Assembly: GCA_001797335.1 (NCBI GenBank)
Contig: MGPE01000002.1
Span: forward strand, 48,248-112,247
Length of the DNA stretch: 64,000 nt
Source of the DNA: Deltaproteobacteria bacterium GWA2_38_16
GTDB lineage: Bacteria; Bdellovibrionota; JACOXK01; 2-02-FULL-40-11
Direction of reading: 5' to 3'
The position numbers and the translations under genes are program-made. Of this stretch, positions 1 to 8,606 are shown piece by piece; position 1 is the first letter of the stretch, and the number at the start of each line of letters is the position of its first letter. Below the pieces are notes generated by a model, which saw nothing but the letters and a program-made list of their open reading frames with translations, made no database searches and was not told the DNA's origin.

Positions 1-330
1 CCACATCAAAGCCCCCAATGCTGCTCCCATTAAAATCGACACTCCCCAAGACGTTGCATAAATTTCAAACCCGGCAGTATGCCCTTTTAATCCCAAAATC
101 AAAAGGCCTGAGAAAAATGTAAACATCGCTCCCCACCTAAACCACCACAGGGCCCTAGGGACCAATTTTTGGACACAGTTTGATTTTGTTGCAGCATCGG
201 TTTCACCGAAGAATGCTCCTTGAACAAAGTTAAAATAATAAAGCATTCCAATCCACGTCACTCCTGCAAAAAAATGAATCCATCGAAATACAAACATCAG
301 TCCTTCTAAATTCAATAATGAAAATGTCAT
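1..330 (-). CDS. PuuD-like (urate hydroxylase N-terminal type) membrane protein, partial
   Basis: The first 110 codons are visible; the gene runs off the left edge. The reading frame starts at an ATG at 330 with an AAGGAG about nine bases upstream. The protein opens with a hydrophobic segment around FRWIHFFAGVTWIGMLYYFN, followed by a second membrane segment around residues 70-90. The W-H-x3-G-x-x-WIG-x2-YYFN pattern and the following LVPRALWWFRWGA resemble the N-terminal membrane domain of the PuuD/urate hydroxylase family. Many bacteria carry this domain without any link to urate, so the substrate is unknown. It is the only gene between the left edge and polA, on the same strand and 70 bases downstream of polA. 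Confidence 0.6.
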   Translation of the reverse strand, partial: MTFSLLNLEGLMFVFRWIHFFAGVTWIGMLYYFNFVQGAFFGETDAATKSNCVQKLVPRALWWFRWGAMFTFFSGLLILGLKGHTAGFEIYATSWGVSILMGAALGALMW

Positions 331-356
331 AGCTTTTATCTCCTTTTTTATTTTTA

Positions 357-404
357 TGATCTAGATCAGAAAATAGACTACCAGAAAAACCAAACGCGTT
401 TCAA
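357..404 (-). promoter_or_regulatory. Candidate promoter with CRP/FNR-like palindrome
   Basis: On the minus strand a TTGAAA (404-399) and a TAGTCT (380-375) are separated by 18 bases. Just downstream, at 357-368, lies the perfect 12-base palindrome TGATCTAGATCA, which has the TGAT-N4-ATCA form of CRP/FNR-family sites. It would overlap or follow the transcription start, a position that suits repression. The -10 match is weak and the regulator is unknown. Confidence 0.3.
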
Positions 405-3091
405 GTATTTAAGAGATGCATATCACCCCACGTGGGGCCGGTGTGAATATCCACTTTGATGGGAACGGAAATTTGAAACGCGCCCTCCATTTCTTCTTGA
501 ACAAGCTTTTTCACTTTTTCAATTTCTGGGGTAGGCACTTCAAACACCAGTTCATCATGAACTTGTAAAATCATTTTGGTTTTTAATTTTTCTTTTTCAA
601 ATCGCTTAACAATATGAAGCATCGCTATTTTAATCAAATCAGCGGCAGATCCCTGAATGGGCGTATTAATGGCCATTCTTTCTGCCAATCCCCGCAATTG
701 AGGATTAGCACTTTTTAAATCCGGCAAATATCGTCGCCGCCCCATCATGGTTTCCACATATCCTTTTTCCTTGGCCTCTTCGATAATCCCTTCCATAAAT
801 TTCTTTACATGAGCATAGCGAGAAAAATATTTCTCAATATATTCCTTGGCTTTTTCGATAGAAATTTTTAATTGTTTCGATAACCCAAACGCCGAGAGTC
901 CATACATGAGCCCAAAATTAATGGCTTTGGCCATGCGTCGCATTTCAGAATTCACCATTTTAGACGAAACCCCCAATACTTCTGCAGCCGTTTGCGTATG
1001 AATATCTTGATCTTCTTTAAAAGCATGGATTAAGGCTGAATCCTGACTTAAATGCGCCAAAAGTCTTAGCTCCACTTGTGAATAATCCGAAGATAAAAGC
1101 TCACACCCTTTTTCGGCAATAAATGTCCGTCTTATTTTTTGCCCCAAATCAGACCGAATAGGAATATTTTGAAGATTAGGATCGCTGGATGAAAGCCTCC
1201 CTGTTTCGGCAATCGTTTGATTATAAGACGTATGCACCCGGTGTGTTTTTGGATCTGCCAAAGTAATAAGTTGATCCACATAAGTCGATTTTAATTTTGA
1301 AAGTTCCCGATAAGATAAAATATGAGCAGGCAACGGATGGTGTTCAGAAAGCTCTGTCAATACATCTACATCGGTTGAAAAACCTGTTTTTGTTTTTCGT
1401 CGGGCAGGGAGTTTTAATTTTTCAAATAAAATTTCCCCCAGTTGTTTAGGCGATTGAATATTAAACGTTTCTCCCGATATTTTATATACTTCCTCTTCTA
1501 AGAGTCTCATATCTTCTTCTAAATTTTTGGACATTTGTTTCAAAAAAGAAATATCCACTTTAACGCCCGCTTGTTCCATATCGACTAAAATCGAAACCAA
1601 AGGCATTTCAATATCCTGATAAAGCGATAATCGTTTTTCTTCCTTTAGTTTATTTTTTAAGAGCTCAATTAATCGATATGTCACATCCGAATCTTCCCCG
1701 GAATACTGAGTCGCCTGATCAATTGGGACATCTTGAAATCCGATTTTCTTTTTTTGAGTCACCTCTTCATATTTAATTGTTTGATGACCTAAATATTTTA
1801 AAGACATGGCATCCATATTGTGAGGCTCCGCTGGATTTAAAATATAGGAAGCCACCATTGAATCATCTGAAATAGGGAAAACGTGAATACCGTGGTTTGC
1901 TAACACCAATGTGTCATATTTAATATTTTGTCCGCCTTTTTGAATAGCAGGGGATTCTAAAATGGGCTTTAATTTTTCTAATACTTTTTGACGAGGTAGT
2001 TGTTGACCCTCTGTATGTCCAATAGGAAGATAACACGCCTCGTGAGCATGGGAAGAAGTGGCATAGGCAAAAGAAAATCCCACAATATCGGCAGAACGTA
2101 CATTTAAAGAAGTAGTTTCAAGATCAAAAACAAAAAAGGCACTGTGAGATATTTTACCTAAAAGAACTTCGAACTCTTTTTCCGTATCAATCGTTTTATA
2201 GTTTCTAACAATGTTTGAGGTCTTTACTTCTTCTTTAAGCCCAAGCGTTTCTAATAATTTTTTAAATTCTAATTCAGAAAATAAGGGGATAGCCAAATTC
2301 GCTTTAAAAGATTTCCTTTTAAATTGATCGAGTGAAAAAACTAAAGGCACATTGCATTCTAATGTTACTAATTTTTTACTCAGCAATGCCTTCTCCTGAT
2401 TGGTTTCTAATACCTCTTTCTTTTTTCCTTTTAAGGTGTGTGCATTTTTTAAAGTATTTTCTAAAGATCCAAATTGTTGAATAAGTTCTGAAGCTGTTTT
2501 AGGACCAATCCCGGGAACCCCAGGAACATTATCAGAACTATCCCCAGAAAGCCCCAGAACATCCACTACCTGACTGGGAGAAACTCCAAATTTTTCTTTT
2601 ACTTCTGGGATTCTAATTTTTCTATCTCGCATGGTGTCGTATAACATGACCTGATCATCGACGAGCTGCATAAGATCTTTATCCGCCGTAATAATCATGA
2701 TATCTATTTTTTCTTTTTTAAATTTTTCACAAATGGTTCCAATAATGTCATCTGCCTCATACCCTTCTTTTTCTAATTGGAAAATGTTTAATGCCTCTAC
2801 CACCTGTTTAATATAGGGAATTTGCTCGACTAAATCCTGGGGCATCTCTGTTCGATTGGCTTTGTAATCACTATAGAGTTCATTACGAAATGTTTTTTTA
2901 GCAGAATCAAAGATAATAGCGGCATAATCGGGCTCTATTTCTTTTAAGACTTTTAAAAGCATGGTCGTAAAACCATAGATGGCATTGACATGAATTCCCT
3001 TGGAAGTAGTTAACGGACGAATCGCAAAAAAGGCTCGATAAAAATATGAACTCCCATCAATTAGGCAAAGAGTAGGTTTGGAGGAGGTCAT
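401..3091 (-). CDS. polA: DNA polymerase I
   Basis: This 896-residue protein is full length for PolA and fills gaps in lagging-strand synthesis and repair. The N-terminal 5'-3' exonuclease/flap nuclease covers about residues 1-290, with the GDSSDNVPG helix-hairpin-helix region. The 3'-5' proofreading domain (about 310-500) keeps its acidic residues: FDLETT, the N-x3-D of GGQNIKYD and the Y-x3-D of YSGEDSD. The polymerase domain has motif A ([16 protein letters not shown]), motif B ([14 protein letters not shown]) and motif C ([11 protein letters not shown]). Proofreading should therefore be active, unlike in many PolA proteins. Its ATG overlaps the hemB stop as ATGA (3088-3091), so it is the last gene of the haem block and probably translationally coupled to it. 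Confidence 0.97.
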   Translation of the reverse strand: MTSSKPTLCLIDGSSYFYRAFFAIRPLTTSKGIHVNAIYGFTTMLLKVLKEIEPDYAAIIFDSAKKTFRNELYSDYKANRTEMPQDLVEQIPYIKQVVEALNIFQLEKEGYEADDIIGTICEKFKKEKIDIMIITADKDLMQLVDDQVMLYDTMRDRKIRIPEVKEKFGVSPSQVVDVLGLSGDSSDNVPGVPGIGPKTASELIQQFGSLENTLKNAHTLKGKKKEVLETNQEKALLSKKLVTLECNVPLVFSLDQFKRKSFKANLAIPLFSELEFKKLLETLGLKEEVKTSNIVRNYKTIDTEKEFEVLLGKISHSAFFVFDLETTSLNVRSADIVGFSFAYATSSHAHEACYLPIGHTEGQQLPRQKVLEKLKPILESPAIQKGGQNIKYDTLVLANHGIHVFPISDDSMVASYILNPAEPHNMDAMSLKYLGHQTIKYEEVTQKKKIGFQDVPIDQATQYSGEDSDVTYRLIELLKNKLKEEKRLSLYQDIEMPLVSILVDMEQAGVKVDISFLKQMSKNLEEDMRLLEEEVYKISGETFNIQSPKQLGEILFEKLKLPARRKTKTGFSTDVDVLTELSEHHPLPAHILSYRELSKLKSTYVDQLITLADPKTHRVHTSYNQTIAETGRLSSSDPNLQNIPIRSDLGQKIRRTFIAEKGCELLSSDYSQVELRLLAHLSQDSALIHAFKEDQDIHTQTAAEVLGVSSKMVNSEMRRMAKAINFGLMYGLSAFGLSKQLKISIEKAKEYIEKYFSRYAHVKKFMEGIIEEAKEKGYVETMMGRRRYLPDLKSANPQLRGLAERMAINTPIQGSAADLIKIAMLHIVKRFEKEKLKTKMILQVHDELVFEVPTPEIEKVKKLVQEEMEGAFQISVPIKVDIHTGPTWGDMHLLNT

Positions 3092-4059
3092 TCTCGTAAA
3101 AGTTTTGCAGCTTCCTTGGCAAAGTATGTGATTAGGATATCCGCTCCAGCACGTTTCATGGCTTGAAGACTTTCCATCATTGTTTTTTCTCCATCAATCC
3201 ATCCTTTTTCAGCCGCCGCTTTAATCATCGAATATTCTCCGCTCACACTATACGCTGCAATTGGAAGATCGGTGAGTTCTCGTGTTCGAGCAATAATGTC
3301 TAAATATGCCAAGGCAGGCTTCACCATCACAATATCGGCGCCCTCTTGGATATCAAGCTCCACTTCTCGAAGTGCTTCTCTTTGATTGGCGGGATCTAAT
3401 TGATAGGACTTACGGTCTCCAAATTGAGGAGCAGAGTTTTGGACATCCCGAAAAGGACCATAAAATTGAGAAGCAAATTTAGCCGAATACGCCATGATGG
3501 GAATATTTGAAAAACCATTTTCATCTAAAGTAGCCCGAAGATGAGCCACCCGCCCATCCATCATGTCTGAAGGAGCCACCATATCGGCTCCCGCTCGGGC
3601 ATGAGATAACGCAATCTTCGACAGTACTTCCAATGTCACATCATTTAATACTTGGTTTTTATCCACAATCCCACAATGGCCATGGGTCGTATACGCACAC
3701 AAACACACATCCGTTGCCACAACCACATGAAGAAGTTGCGATTTAATTGCACGAATGGCTTGTTGAACCACTCCATTGTCTGCATATGATTCTCCTCCAT
3801 TGGCATCTTTATGTTCCGGCTGTCCAAATAATAAAATCCCGGGGATTTTAAATTCAGCGGCTTCTTGAACTTCTCGAATCACCTGATCTACAGAAAATTG
3901 GTAAATGCCAGGCATCGATGGCACTTCACGCCGAATATGGGTCCCTGGGACCACAAAAATAGGATACATGAGATTATCAATGGAAAGATGTGTTTCTCTC
4001 ACCAAACGACGCAAATTTTCATTTGCTCGTAAACGCCTCATTCTGATTTCATGAAACAT
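3088..4059 (-). CDS. hemB: Delta-aminolevulinic acid dehydratase (porphobilinogen synthase)
   Basis: HemB condenses two 5-aminolevulinate molecules into porphobilinogen in the cytoplasm. At 323 residues it has the normal length. Both Schiff-base lysines are visible, in [17 protein letters not shown] and [10 protein letters not shown]. The metal site [14 protein letters not shown] carries three cysteines, marking the zinc-dependent type rather than the magnesium type. The gene lies downstream of hemD, five bases apart, and its stop overlaps the polA start. Confidence 0.97.
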   Translation of the reverse strand: MFHEIRMRRLRANENLRRLVRETHLSIDNLMYPIFVVPGTHIRREVPSMPGIYQFSVDQVIREVQEAAEFKIPGILLFGQPEHKDANGGESYADNGVVQQAIRAIKSQLLHVVVATDVCLCAYTTHGHCGIVDKNQVLNDVTLEVLSKIALSHARAGADMVAPSDMMDGRVAHLRATLDENGFSNIPIMAYSAKFASQFYGPFRDVQNSAPQFGDRKSYQLDPANQREALREVELDIQEGADIVMVKPALAYLDIIARTRELTDLPIAAYSVSGEYSMIKAAAEKGWIDGEKTMMESLQAMKRAGADILITYFAKEAAKLLRE

Positions 4060-4063
4060 CTGT

Positions 4064-4864
4064 TTACAGTTCTCTGCAGAGGGTATTTACAAAAGAGGGA
4101 ATGGTAAATTCTGAAGGTCGCACCCGCACGCGTAATCCTTTATCTTCTACGGCTTGCGCGGTCACATCCCCTAAAGTAGCAATGGTTAACATTTCCAAAT
4201 GTCGTTGCATCTCTCGTGCTCTTTCAGGATTAACCATGGTTAAAAAATTTTCAACGGTTGAAGGGCTCGTAAAGGTCACGGCATCAATTCTTTCTTCTGA
4301 AAGATATTTTAATAATACTTTGGAATTTCCAAGAGGGATGACCGTTTCATAGAGCGCTAAAATATCTACCTCGGCACCATTTTTACGAAGTTCTGTCGGT
4401 AACAGCACTCGACTATTTAACGAAGATACAATGAGAATTTTTTTATTCTGTACTTTTCCCTTAAATGCTTTTACTAATTCTTCCGACTGATAAATAGAAG
4501 GCGTAAAATTCACTCTTAATTTATGCTGCTTTAAGTACTCTCGGGTTGTTTTTCCAATAGCTGCCAAATGACATCCCCGAAAAGTCATTTTTGAAATTTT
4601 TTGTTTTTTAAGTTGTTCAAAGAAATAAAAAACTGCATTTTGACTCATAAAAATAACCCAGTCATACTTCTTTAAATTTTTTAAAATTTCTATATTCTCA
4701 CGATTTTCACGAGGGATAATTTCAATGGTAGGGCAATGAAGAACCGTAGCACCTTTTTGCTTTAATAAATGAGTAAATCGATCGGCCTGATGAATGGCCT
4801 GCGTCACCAAAATGGTTCTTCCTTTGAGAGGAAGTCTTTTTGTTTTATGTATTTTTCCCGGCAC
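4064..4864 (-). CDS. hemD: Uroporphyrinogen-III synthase
   Basis: HemD closes and inverts ring D of hydroxymethylbilane to give uroporphyrinogen III. The 266-residue protein shows the loosely conserved HemD pattern: the start [15 protein letters not shown], the segment [11 protein letters not shown] and the late segment [15 protein letters not shown], where serine/threonine contacts to substrate lie in known structures. It is a stand-alone gene with no CobA methyltransferase fused to it. The start is a GTG at 4864, inside the end of hemC (20-base overlap), with GGAG about ten bases upstream. Sequence conservation in this family is low; position between hemC and hemB supports the call. Confidence 0.9.
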   Translation of the reverse strand: MPGKIHKTKRLPLKGRTILVTQAIHQADRFTHLLKQKGATVLHCPTIEIIPRENRENIEILKNLKKYDWVIFMSQNAVFYFFEQLKKQKISKMTFRGCHLAAIGKTTREYLKQHKLRVNFTPSIYQSEELVKAFKGKVQNKKILIVSSLNSRVLLPTELRKNGAEVDILALYETVIPLGNSKVLLKYLSEERIDAVTFTSPSTVENFLTMVNPERAREMQRHLEMLTIATLGDVTAQAVEDKGLRVRVRPSEFTIPSFVNTLCREL

Positions 4865-5771
4865 GCTCTATCGTCTCCAAAATCTTTTTTCCGCCCCTGT
4901 TTAACAACTCTTGACTTAAAGACAATACATTTTTTTGAGAATCCACTAATAAACCTTTTACGTTATGCTCCAAAAAAAGTTTCCCGTCAAGGCTTCCAAT
5001 GAATGCGCTCATCAAAAAAGACATTTCATTACATGTTGCATACGCCCCTAGGGGCACCTGGCACCCTCCTTGCATCTCTTTTAAAAATAATCGTTCTAAA
5101 AAAGTAGCTTGTGCCGTTTTTTTATCATTTAAAAAAGAAATTTTATCTTTTAAATCTTTATCTTTTTTTCTTGTTTCCAATACTAAGGCTCCTTGACCGA
5201 CGGCAGGAATAAAATTTAATACCTGAGAAATTTGTTTTTCTAATCCCAGTCTTTTTAAAGCGGCGGCTGACATCACAATGGCATCGTACTCACCACGATC
5301 TAATTTTTTAAGCCGCGTGTCTACATTCCCCCGCAAATCCACTACTTTTAAGTCAGGATTCAAATGAAGGAGCTGAACTTTTCTTCTTAAACTACTGGTT
5401 CCCACCGTACTTCCTTTTGGAAGCGCTTGAATGGTTTTATATTTAGAACTTACAAAAGCATCTGAAGGATCCTCGCGTTTACAAATAACAGATAATTCTA
5501 ATCCAGAAGGCAATTCTGTGGGAACATCTTTCAAACTATGCACTGCAAGATCAATATCGCCTCTCTGAAGCGCTTCTTCAATTTCTTTAACAAAAACCCC
5601 TTTTCCTCCGATGCGAGATAAAGGACTTTGCAAAAATTTATCCCCCATTGTTTTAATTATTTTTAAAGAAATATCGGTCTTAGGATTTTTTTCTAACAAT
5701 TTTTGGCGGATATATTCAGCTTGGGCCAGGGCCAACTGGCTACCGCGCGTTCCAATAATAATACTTTTCAT
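4845..5771 (-). CDS. hemC: Porphobilinogen deaminase (hydroxymethylbilane synthase)
   Basis: HemC polymerises four porphobilinogens into hydroxymethylbilane. The protein is 308 residues, the usual length. It begins with the conserved IIGTRGSQLALAQAEYI, has the catalytic-region HSLKDVPTELP, the arginine-rich GTSSLRRKVQL, and the loop EMQGGCQVPLGAYA whose cysteine carries the dipyrromethane cofactor. Its ATG overlaps the hemA stop as ATGA (5768-5771), so expression is coupled to the first enzyme of the pathway. Confidence 0.97.
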   Translation of the reverse strand: MKSIIIGTRGSQLALAQAEYIRQKLLEKNPKTDISLKIIKTMGDKFLQSPLSRIGGKGVFVKEIEEALQRGDIDLAVHSLKDVPTELPSGLELSVICKREDPSDAFVSSKYKTIQALPKGSTVGTSSLRRKVQLLHLNPDLKVVDLRGNVDTRLKKLDRGEYDAIVMSAAALKRLGLEKQISQVLNFIPAVGQGALVLETRKKDKDLKDKISFLNDKKTAQATFLERLFLKEMQGGCQVPLGAYATCNEMSFLMSAFIGSLDGKLFLEHNVKGLLVDSQKNVLSLSQELLNRGGKKILETIERAGKNT

Positions 5772-6772
5772 GAGAACTTCTTTAGAAATTTTTGAACTTC
5801 TTCTTGAACAATGACTTCTGCTTTTAAGGCTTCTTCTTCTCTAGACTTATAATTTTCTTTAATAATAGAATGTAAGTCATCGATATTATAAAGATATATA
5901 TTTTCTATTCTATGGATGGCAGGATCCACATTTCTAGGCACAGAGATATCCACACAAAAGATGGGATTTTGCTTTCGATCATCAATGGCTTTTTTCATCA
6001 TGGTTTTGGTGACTAAATAGGTAGGACTGGCAGTAGATACCAAAATCATATCCATCTTGTGTAAATATTTTGGAAATTCTTCTAAAGATAAATAGTGTGT
6101 TTGAATATTTTTAAAAAAATGCTCTTTTTCTGTACGATTAGCCACGTAAAATTTCTGAACGCCTTTTTTCCACAAAAGTTCTGCAATGGTCTCCATCATT
6201 TCACCTGCGCCCATGAGAAGAATTGTTTTATTATCCAATCGGTCAAAAATTTTGTGGCACAGTTGTACGGCCACAGATCCCACAGAGACCGGTTGACTCC
6301 CAATGGCTGTCTCTGTTCTCACCCGCTTGGCCACTGAAAATGCCTTTTGATACATTCGATGAAGAATAGGCCCTACGATTTTGGCTTCTTGAGACAATCG
6401 ATACGCTTCTTTAACTTGCCCCAAAATTTGAGCTTCACCAATCACCATGGAGTCTAAACTGGAAGTAACCCGAAATGCATGATGAATCGCATCTTGCTCA
6501 GAAAGAGTATACACATAGGGAGATAATTCCCGAGGACTGTAGCCATGATATTCAGCCATAAAAGAAGATAAATTTTGAGAAGCCGTTTTAGTATCTTGAG
6601 TGGCTGCATACACTTCTACCCGATTACAGGTTGATAAGATTAATCCTTCATCAACACCACTTAATGTTTTTAATGTTTGAAAAGGTGCTTTATCTTCTTT
6701 TGGAAAATGAATTTTTTCTCGAATATCTAAAGGCGCTGTCTTATGATTAATTCCCACCACCACGACACTCAT
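5768..6772 (-). CDS. hemA: Glutamyl-tRNA reductase, lacking the C-terminal dimerisation domain
   Basis: HemA reduces glutamyl-tRNA(Glu) to glutamate-1-semialdehyde, the committed step of C5-pathway haem synthesis. The N-terminal catalytic domain has the nucleophilic cysteine in ILSTCNRVEVYA and the substrate region VIGEAQILGQVKEAY. The NADPH domain has LLMGAGEMMETIA and DISVPRNVDP. At 334 residues it is about 80-90 residues shorter than typical HemA: it stops just after the start of the spinal helix (VIVQEEVQKFLKKFS). HemC begins at the stop codon (ATGA), so there is no displaced remainder downstream. Whether the protein still forms the V-shaped dimer is open. Confidence 0.95.
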   Translation of the reverse strand: MSVVVVGINHKTAPLDIREKIHFPKEDKAPFQTLKTLSGVDEGLILSTCNRVEVYAATQDTKTASQNLSSFMAEYHGYSPRELSPYVYTLSEQDAIHHAFRVTSSLDSMVIGEAQILGQVKEAYRLSQEAKIVGPILHRMYQKAFSVAKRVRTETAIGSQPVSVGSVAVQLCHKIFDRLDNKTILLMGAGEMMETIAELLWKKGVQKFYVANRTEKEHFFKNIQTHYLSLEEFPKYLHKMDMILVSTASPTYLVTKTMMKKAIDDRKQNPIFCVDISVPRNVDPAIHRIENIYLYNIDDLHSIIKENYKSREEEALKAEVIVQEEVQKFLKKFS

Positions 6773-7221
6773 GGCAAAAACCTCTTTAAATAGCCTTCAA
6801 AATAGGCATGCCCAGCAGCAAATAAAACCAAAAGAAGCCCCACCAAAGAATACCAGGCAGCCCTTCTTCCCCGAAATCCGGTGAGTCGTCTAGCGATTAA
6901 AATCAAAAGATAAATCAACCACCCTGAAAAAAGCCAAAGTTCTCTGGGCTCTAAAAACCATTTTTCTCCCCACGCATGAAAGGCCCAGATAGATCCTAAA
7001 ATAAGCCCTAAAGTTAATGATATAAACCCAATCCATAAGAGTTGATATTGTGCTTTGTCTAAGGCTTCTAGGGCTGGTAATGCATTTTTAAATTCGATGA
7101 TTTTATTTTTTAATCTTTTTTCCTGAATCCCATAAATAAGCCCAACGATCAGAGCAACCGCTAAAAATGCTTCTCCTAAAATTGACAAACCAATATGAAT
7201 ATCAAGCCATAGCTTATTCAT
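6769..7221 (-). CDS. Half-length HemX/CcsA-like cytochrome c assembly membrane protein
   Basis: This 150-residue protein has four predicted membrane segments. The periplasmic-loop motif WAFHAWGEKWFLEPRELWLF corresponds to the tryptophan-rich WWD-type motif of the HemX/CcsA/CcmC family, and a histidine opens the first segment (LDIHIGLSILG). HemX normally has about eight segments and 270 residues, so this looks like the C-terminal half only. Position immediately before hemA is the classic hemX site; in Bacillus HemX tunes HemA level. The start ATG at 7221 lies only five bases after the purF stop, so no missing N-terminal half can be hidden there. A role in haem handling or HemA control is inferred. 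Confidence 0.7.
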   Translation of the reverse strand: MNKLWLDIHIGLSILGEAFLAVALIVGLIYGIQEKRLKNKIIEFKNALPALEALDKAQYQLLWIGFISLTLGLILGSIWAFHAWGEKWFLEPRELWLFSGWLIYLLILIARRLTGFRGRRAAWYSLVGLLLVLFAAGHAYFEGYLKRFLP

Positions 7222-7226
7222 GAGTT

Positions 7227-8606
7227 TTAATCTTTGGGTAAAATTGGATATCGATCATCAAAACAGGCCGTACAAAATAAACTCCGTTCATTTTTCTCAA
7301 CCTGTAAAAGCCCCTCTAATGACAAATATCCCAAACTATCTACTCCTAAAAAATGTTGAATTTCTTGCCGATCTTTTGATGATGCAATTAACTCTGACTT
7401 TGTAGGAGTGTCAATGCCATAAAAACAAGGACCTATTGTAGGGGGTGCCGAGACACGCACATGAACTTCTTTGGCTCCGTATTGACGTAAGAGCTGAACA
7501 ATTTTTTTAGATGTTGTCCCCCGGATAATGGAGTCATCTACCATCACAATCGATTTTCCTTCTAAAACTTCACGAATGGGATTTAATTTTATTTTTACCC
7601 CAAAATTTCGAATGGCCTGTTCGGGCTCAATAAACGTTCTTCCAATATAATGATTTCGAATAATTCCCATTTGAAAGGGAATCCCCGATTCCTGAGAATA
7701 ACCAATTGCGGCTGGCACTCCTGAATCTGGAACGGGAATAACAATATCCGCTTTGGCAGGATGTTCCTTGGCTAATTGCTTTCCAAAAGAAACTCTCATT
7801 TCATAAACATTTTTTCCAAACACAACACTATCGGGTCTAGCAAAATAAATATGCTCAAAAATACAGTGTTGGGTTTTGGTTTTTAAAAAAGGCTTTAAAC
7901 TCTTTATCCCTTTTTCAGAGATAATCACCATTTCCCCTGGCTCAATTTCTCGAATACATTTGGCTCCCATTAAATCAAAAGCCGTGGTTTCAGAAGCAAC
8001 CACCGATGCTCCTTTTAATTCTCCCAACACCAATGGCCTAAATCCATAGGTATCACGCACACAGATTAATTCTTTTTGGGATAAAAATAAGAGTGAGAAG
8101 GCCCCTTCTACTTCTTTTAAAGCATCTGTAATCCTCTCAGAAAATGTGTCTTTTTGAGAGCGAGCAATGAGATGAAGAATAATTTCTGTATCAGAAGTGG
8201 TTTGAAAAATAGTCCCGGATTTTTCAAGTATTCGTTTAAGACTGACTGCATTGGTAAGATTTCCATTGTGCGCAAGGGCGAGCCATTGGTTGCCAATATT
8301 CACAAGTAACGGTTGAACATTTTTTAAAACATCATCCCCTTGGGTAGAATAGCGCACATGACCAATAGCGGTATTTCCTTTGAGACGATTTAGATTTTCT
8401 TCATGAAAAACATCATGAACCAATCCCAGCCCTTTTTCGATGTGATGTTTCTTTCCATCATAAGAAACAATCCCTACGCCTTCTTGTCCTCGATGTTGGA
8501 GTGCATAGAGTCCCAAATAAGTAAGATTGGCCGCTTCGGGATGACCAAATATTCCAAAAACACCACACTCTTCTTTCAGCTTTGAGTTAACAGACCAGCT
8601 TTTCAA
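7227..8606 (-). CDS. purF: Amidophosphoribosyltransferase
   Basis: PurF commits PRPP and glutamine to phosphoribosylamine, the first purine step. The N-terminal glutaminase domain begins after a short propeptide at [10 protein letters not shown], where the cysteine becomes the N-terminal nucleophile. The PRPP loop is [15 protein letters not shown]. Four cysteines placed as in the Bacillus-type enzyme (in QHCIFEH, GPCFYGI and the C-x-x-C of LFCTACFDD) should bind a 4Fe-4S cluster. The 459 residues match the family. It overlaps purL by 20 bases and leads directly into the haem genes, so purine and haem synthesis share a transcript. Confidence 0.97.
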   Translation of the reverse strand: MKSWSVNSKLKEECGVFGIFGHPEAANLTYLGLYALQHRGQEGVGIVSYDGKKHHIEKGLGLVHDVFHEENLNRLKGNTAIGHVRYSTQGDDVLKNVQPLLVNIGNQWLALAHNGNLTNAVSLKRILEKSGTIFQTTSDTEIILHLIARSQKDTFSERITDALKEVEGAFSLLFLSQKELICVRDTYGFRPLVLGELKGASVVASETTAFDLMGAKCIREIEPGEMVIISEKGIKSLKPFLKTKTQHCIFEHIYFARPDSVVFGKNVYEMRVSFGKQLAKEHPAKADIVIPVPDSGVPAAIGYSQESGIPFQMGIIRNHYIGRTFIEPEQAIRNFGVKIKLNPIREVLEGKSIVMVDDSIIRGTTSKKIVQLLRQYGAKEVHVRVSAPPTIGPCFYGIDTPTKSELIASSKDRQEIQHFLGVDSLGYLSLEGLLQVEKNERSLFCTACFDDRYPILPKD

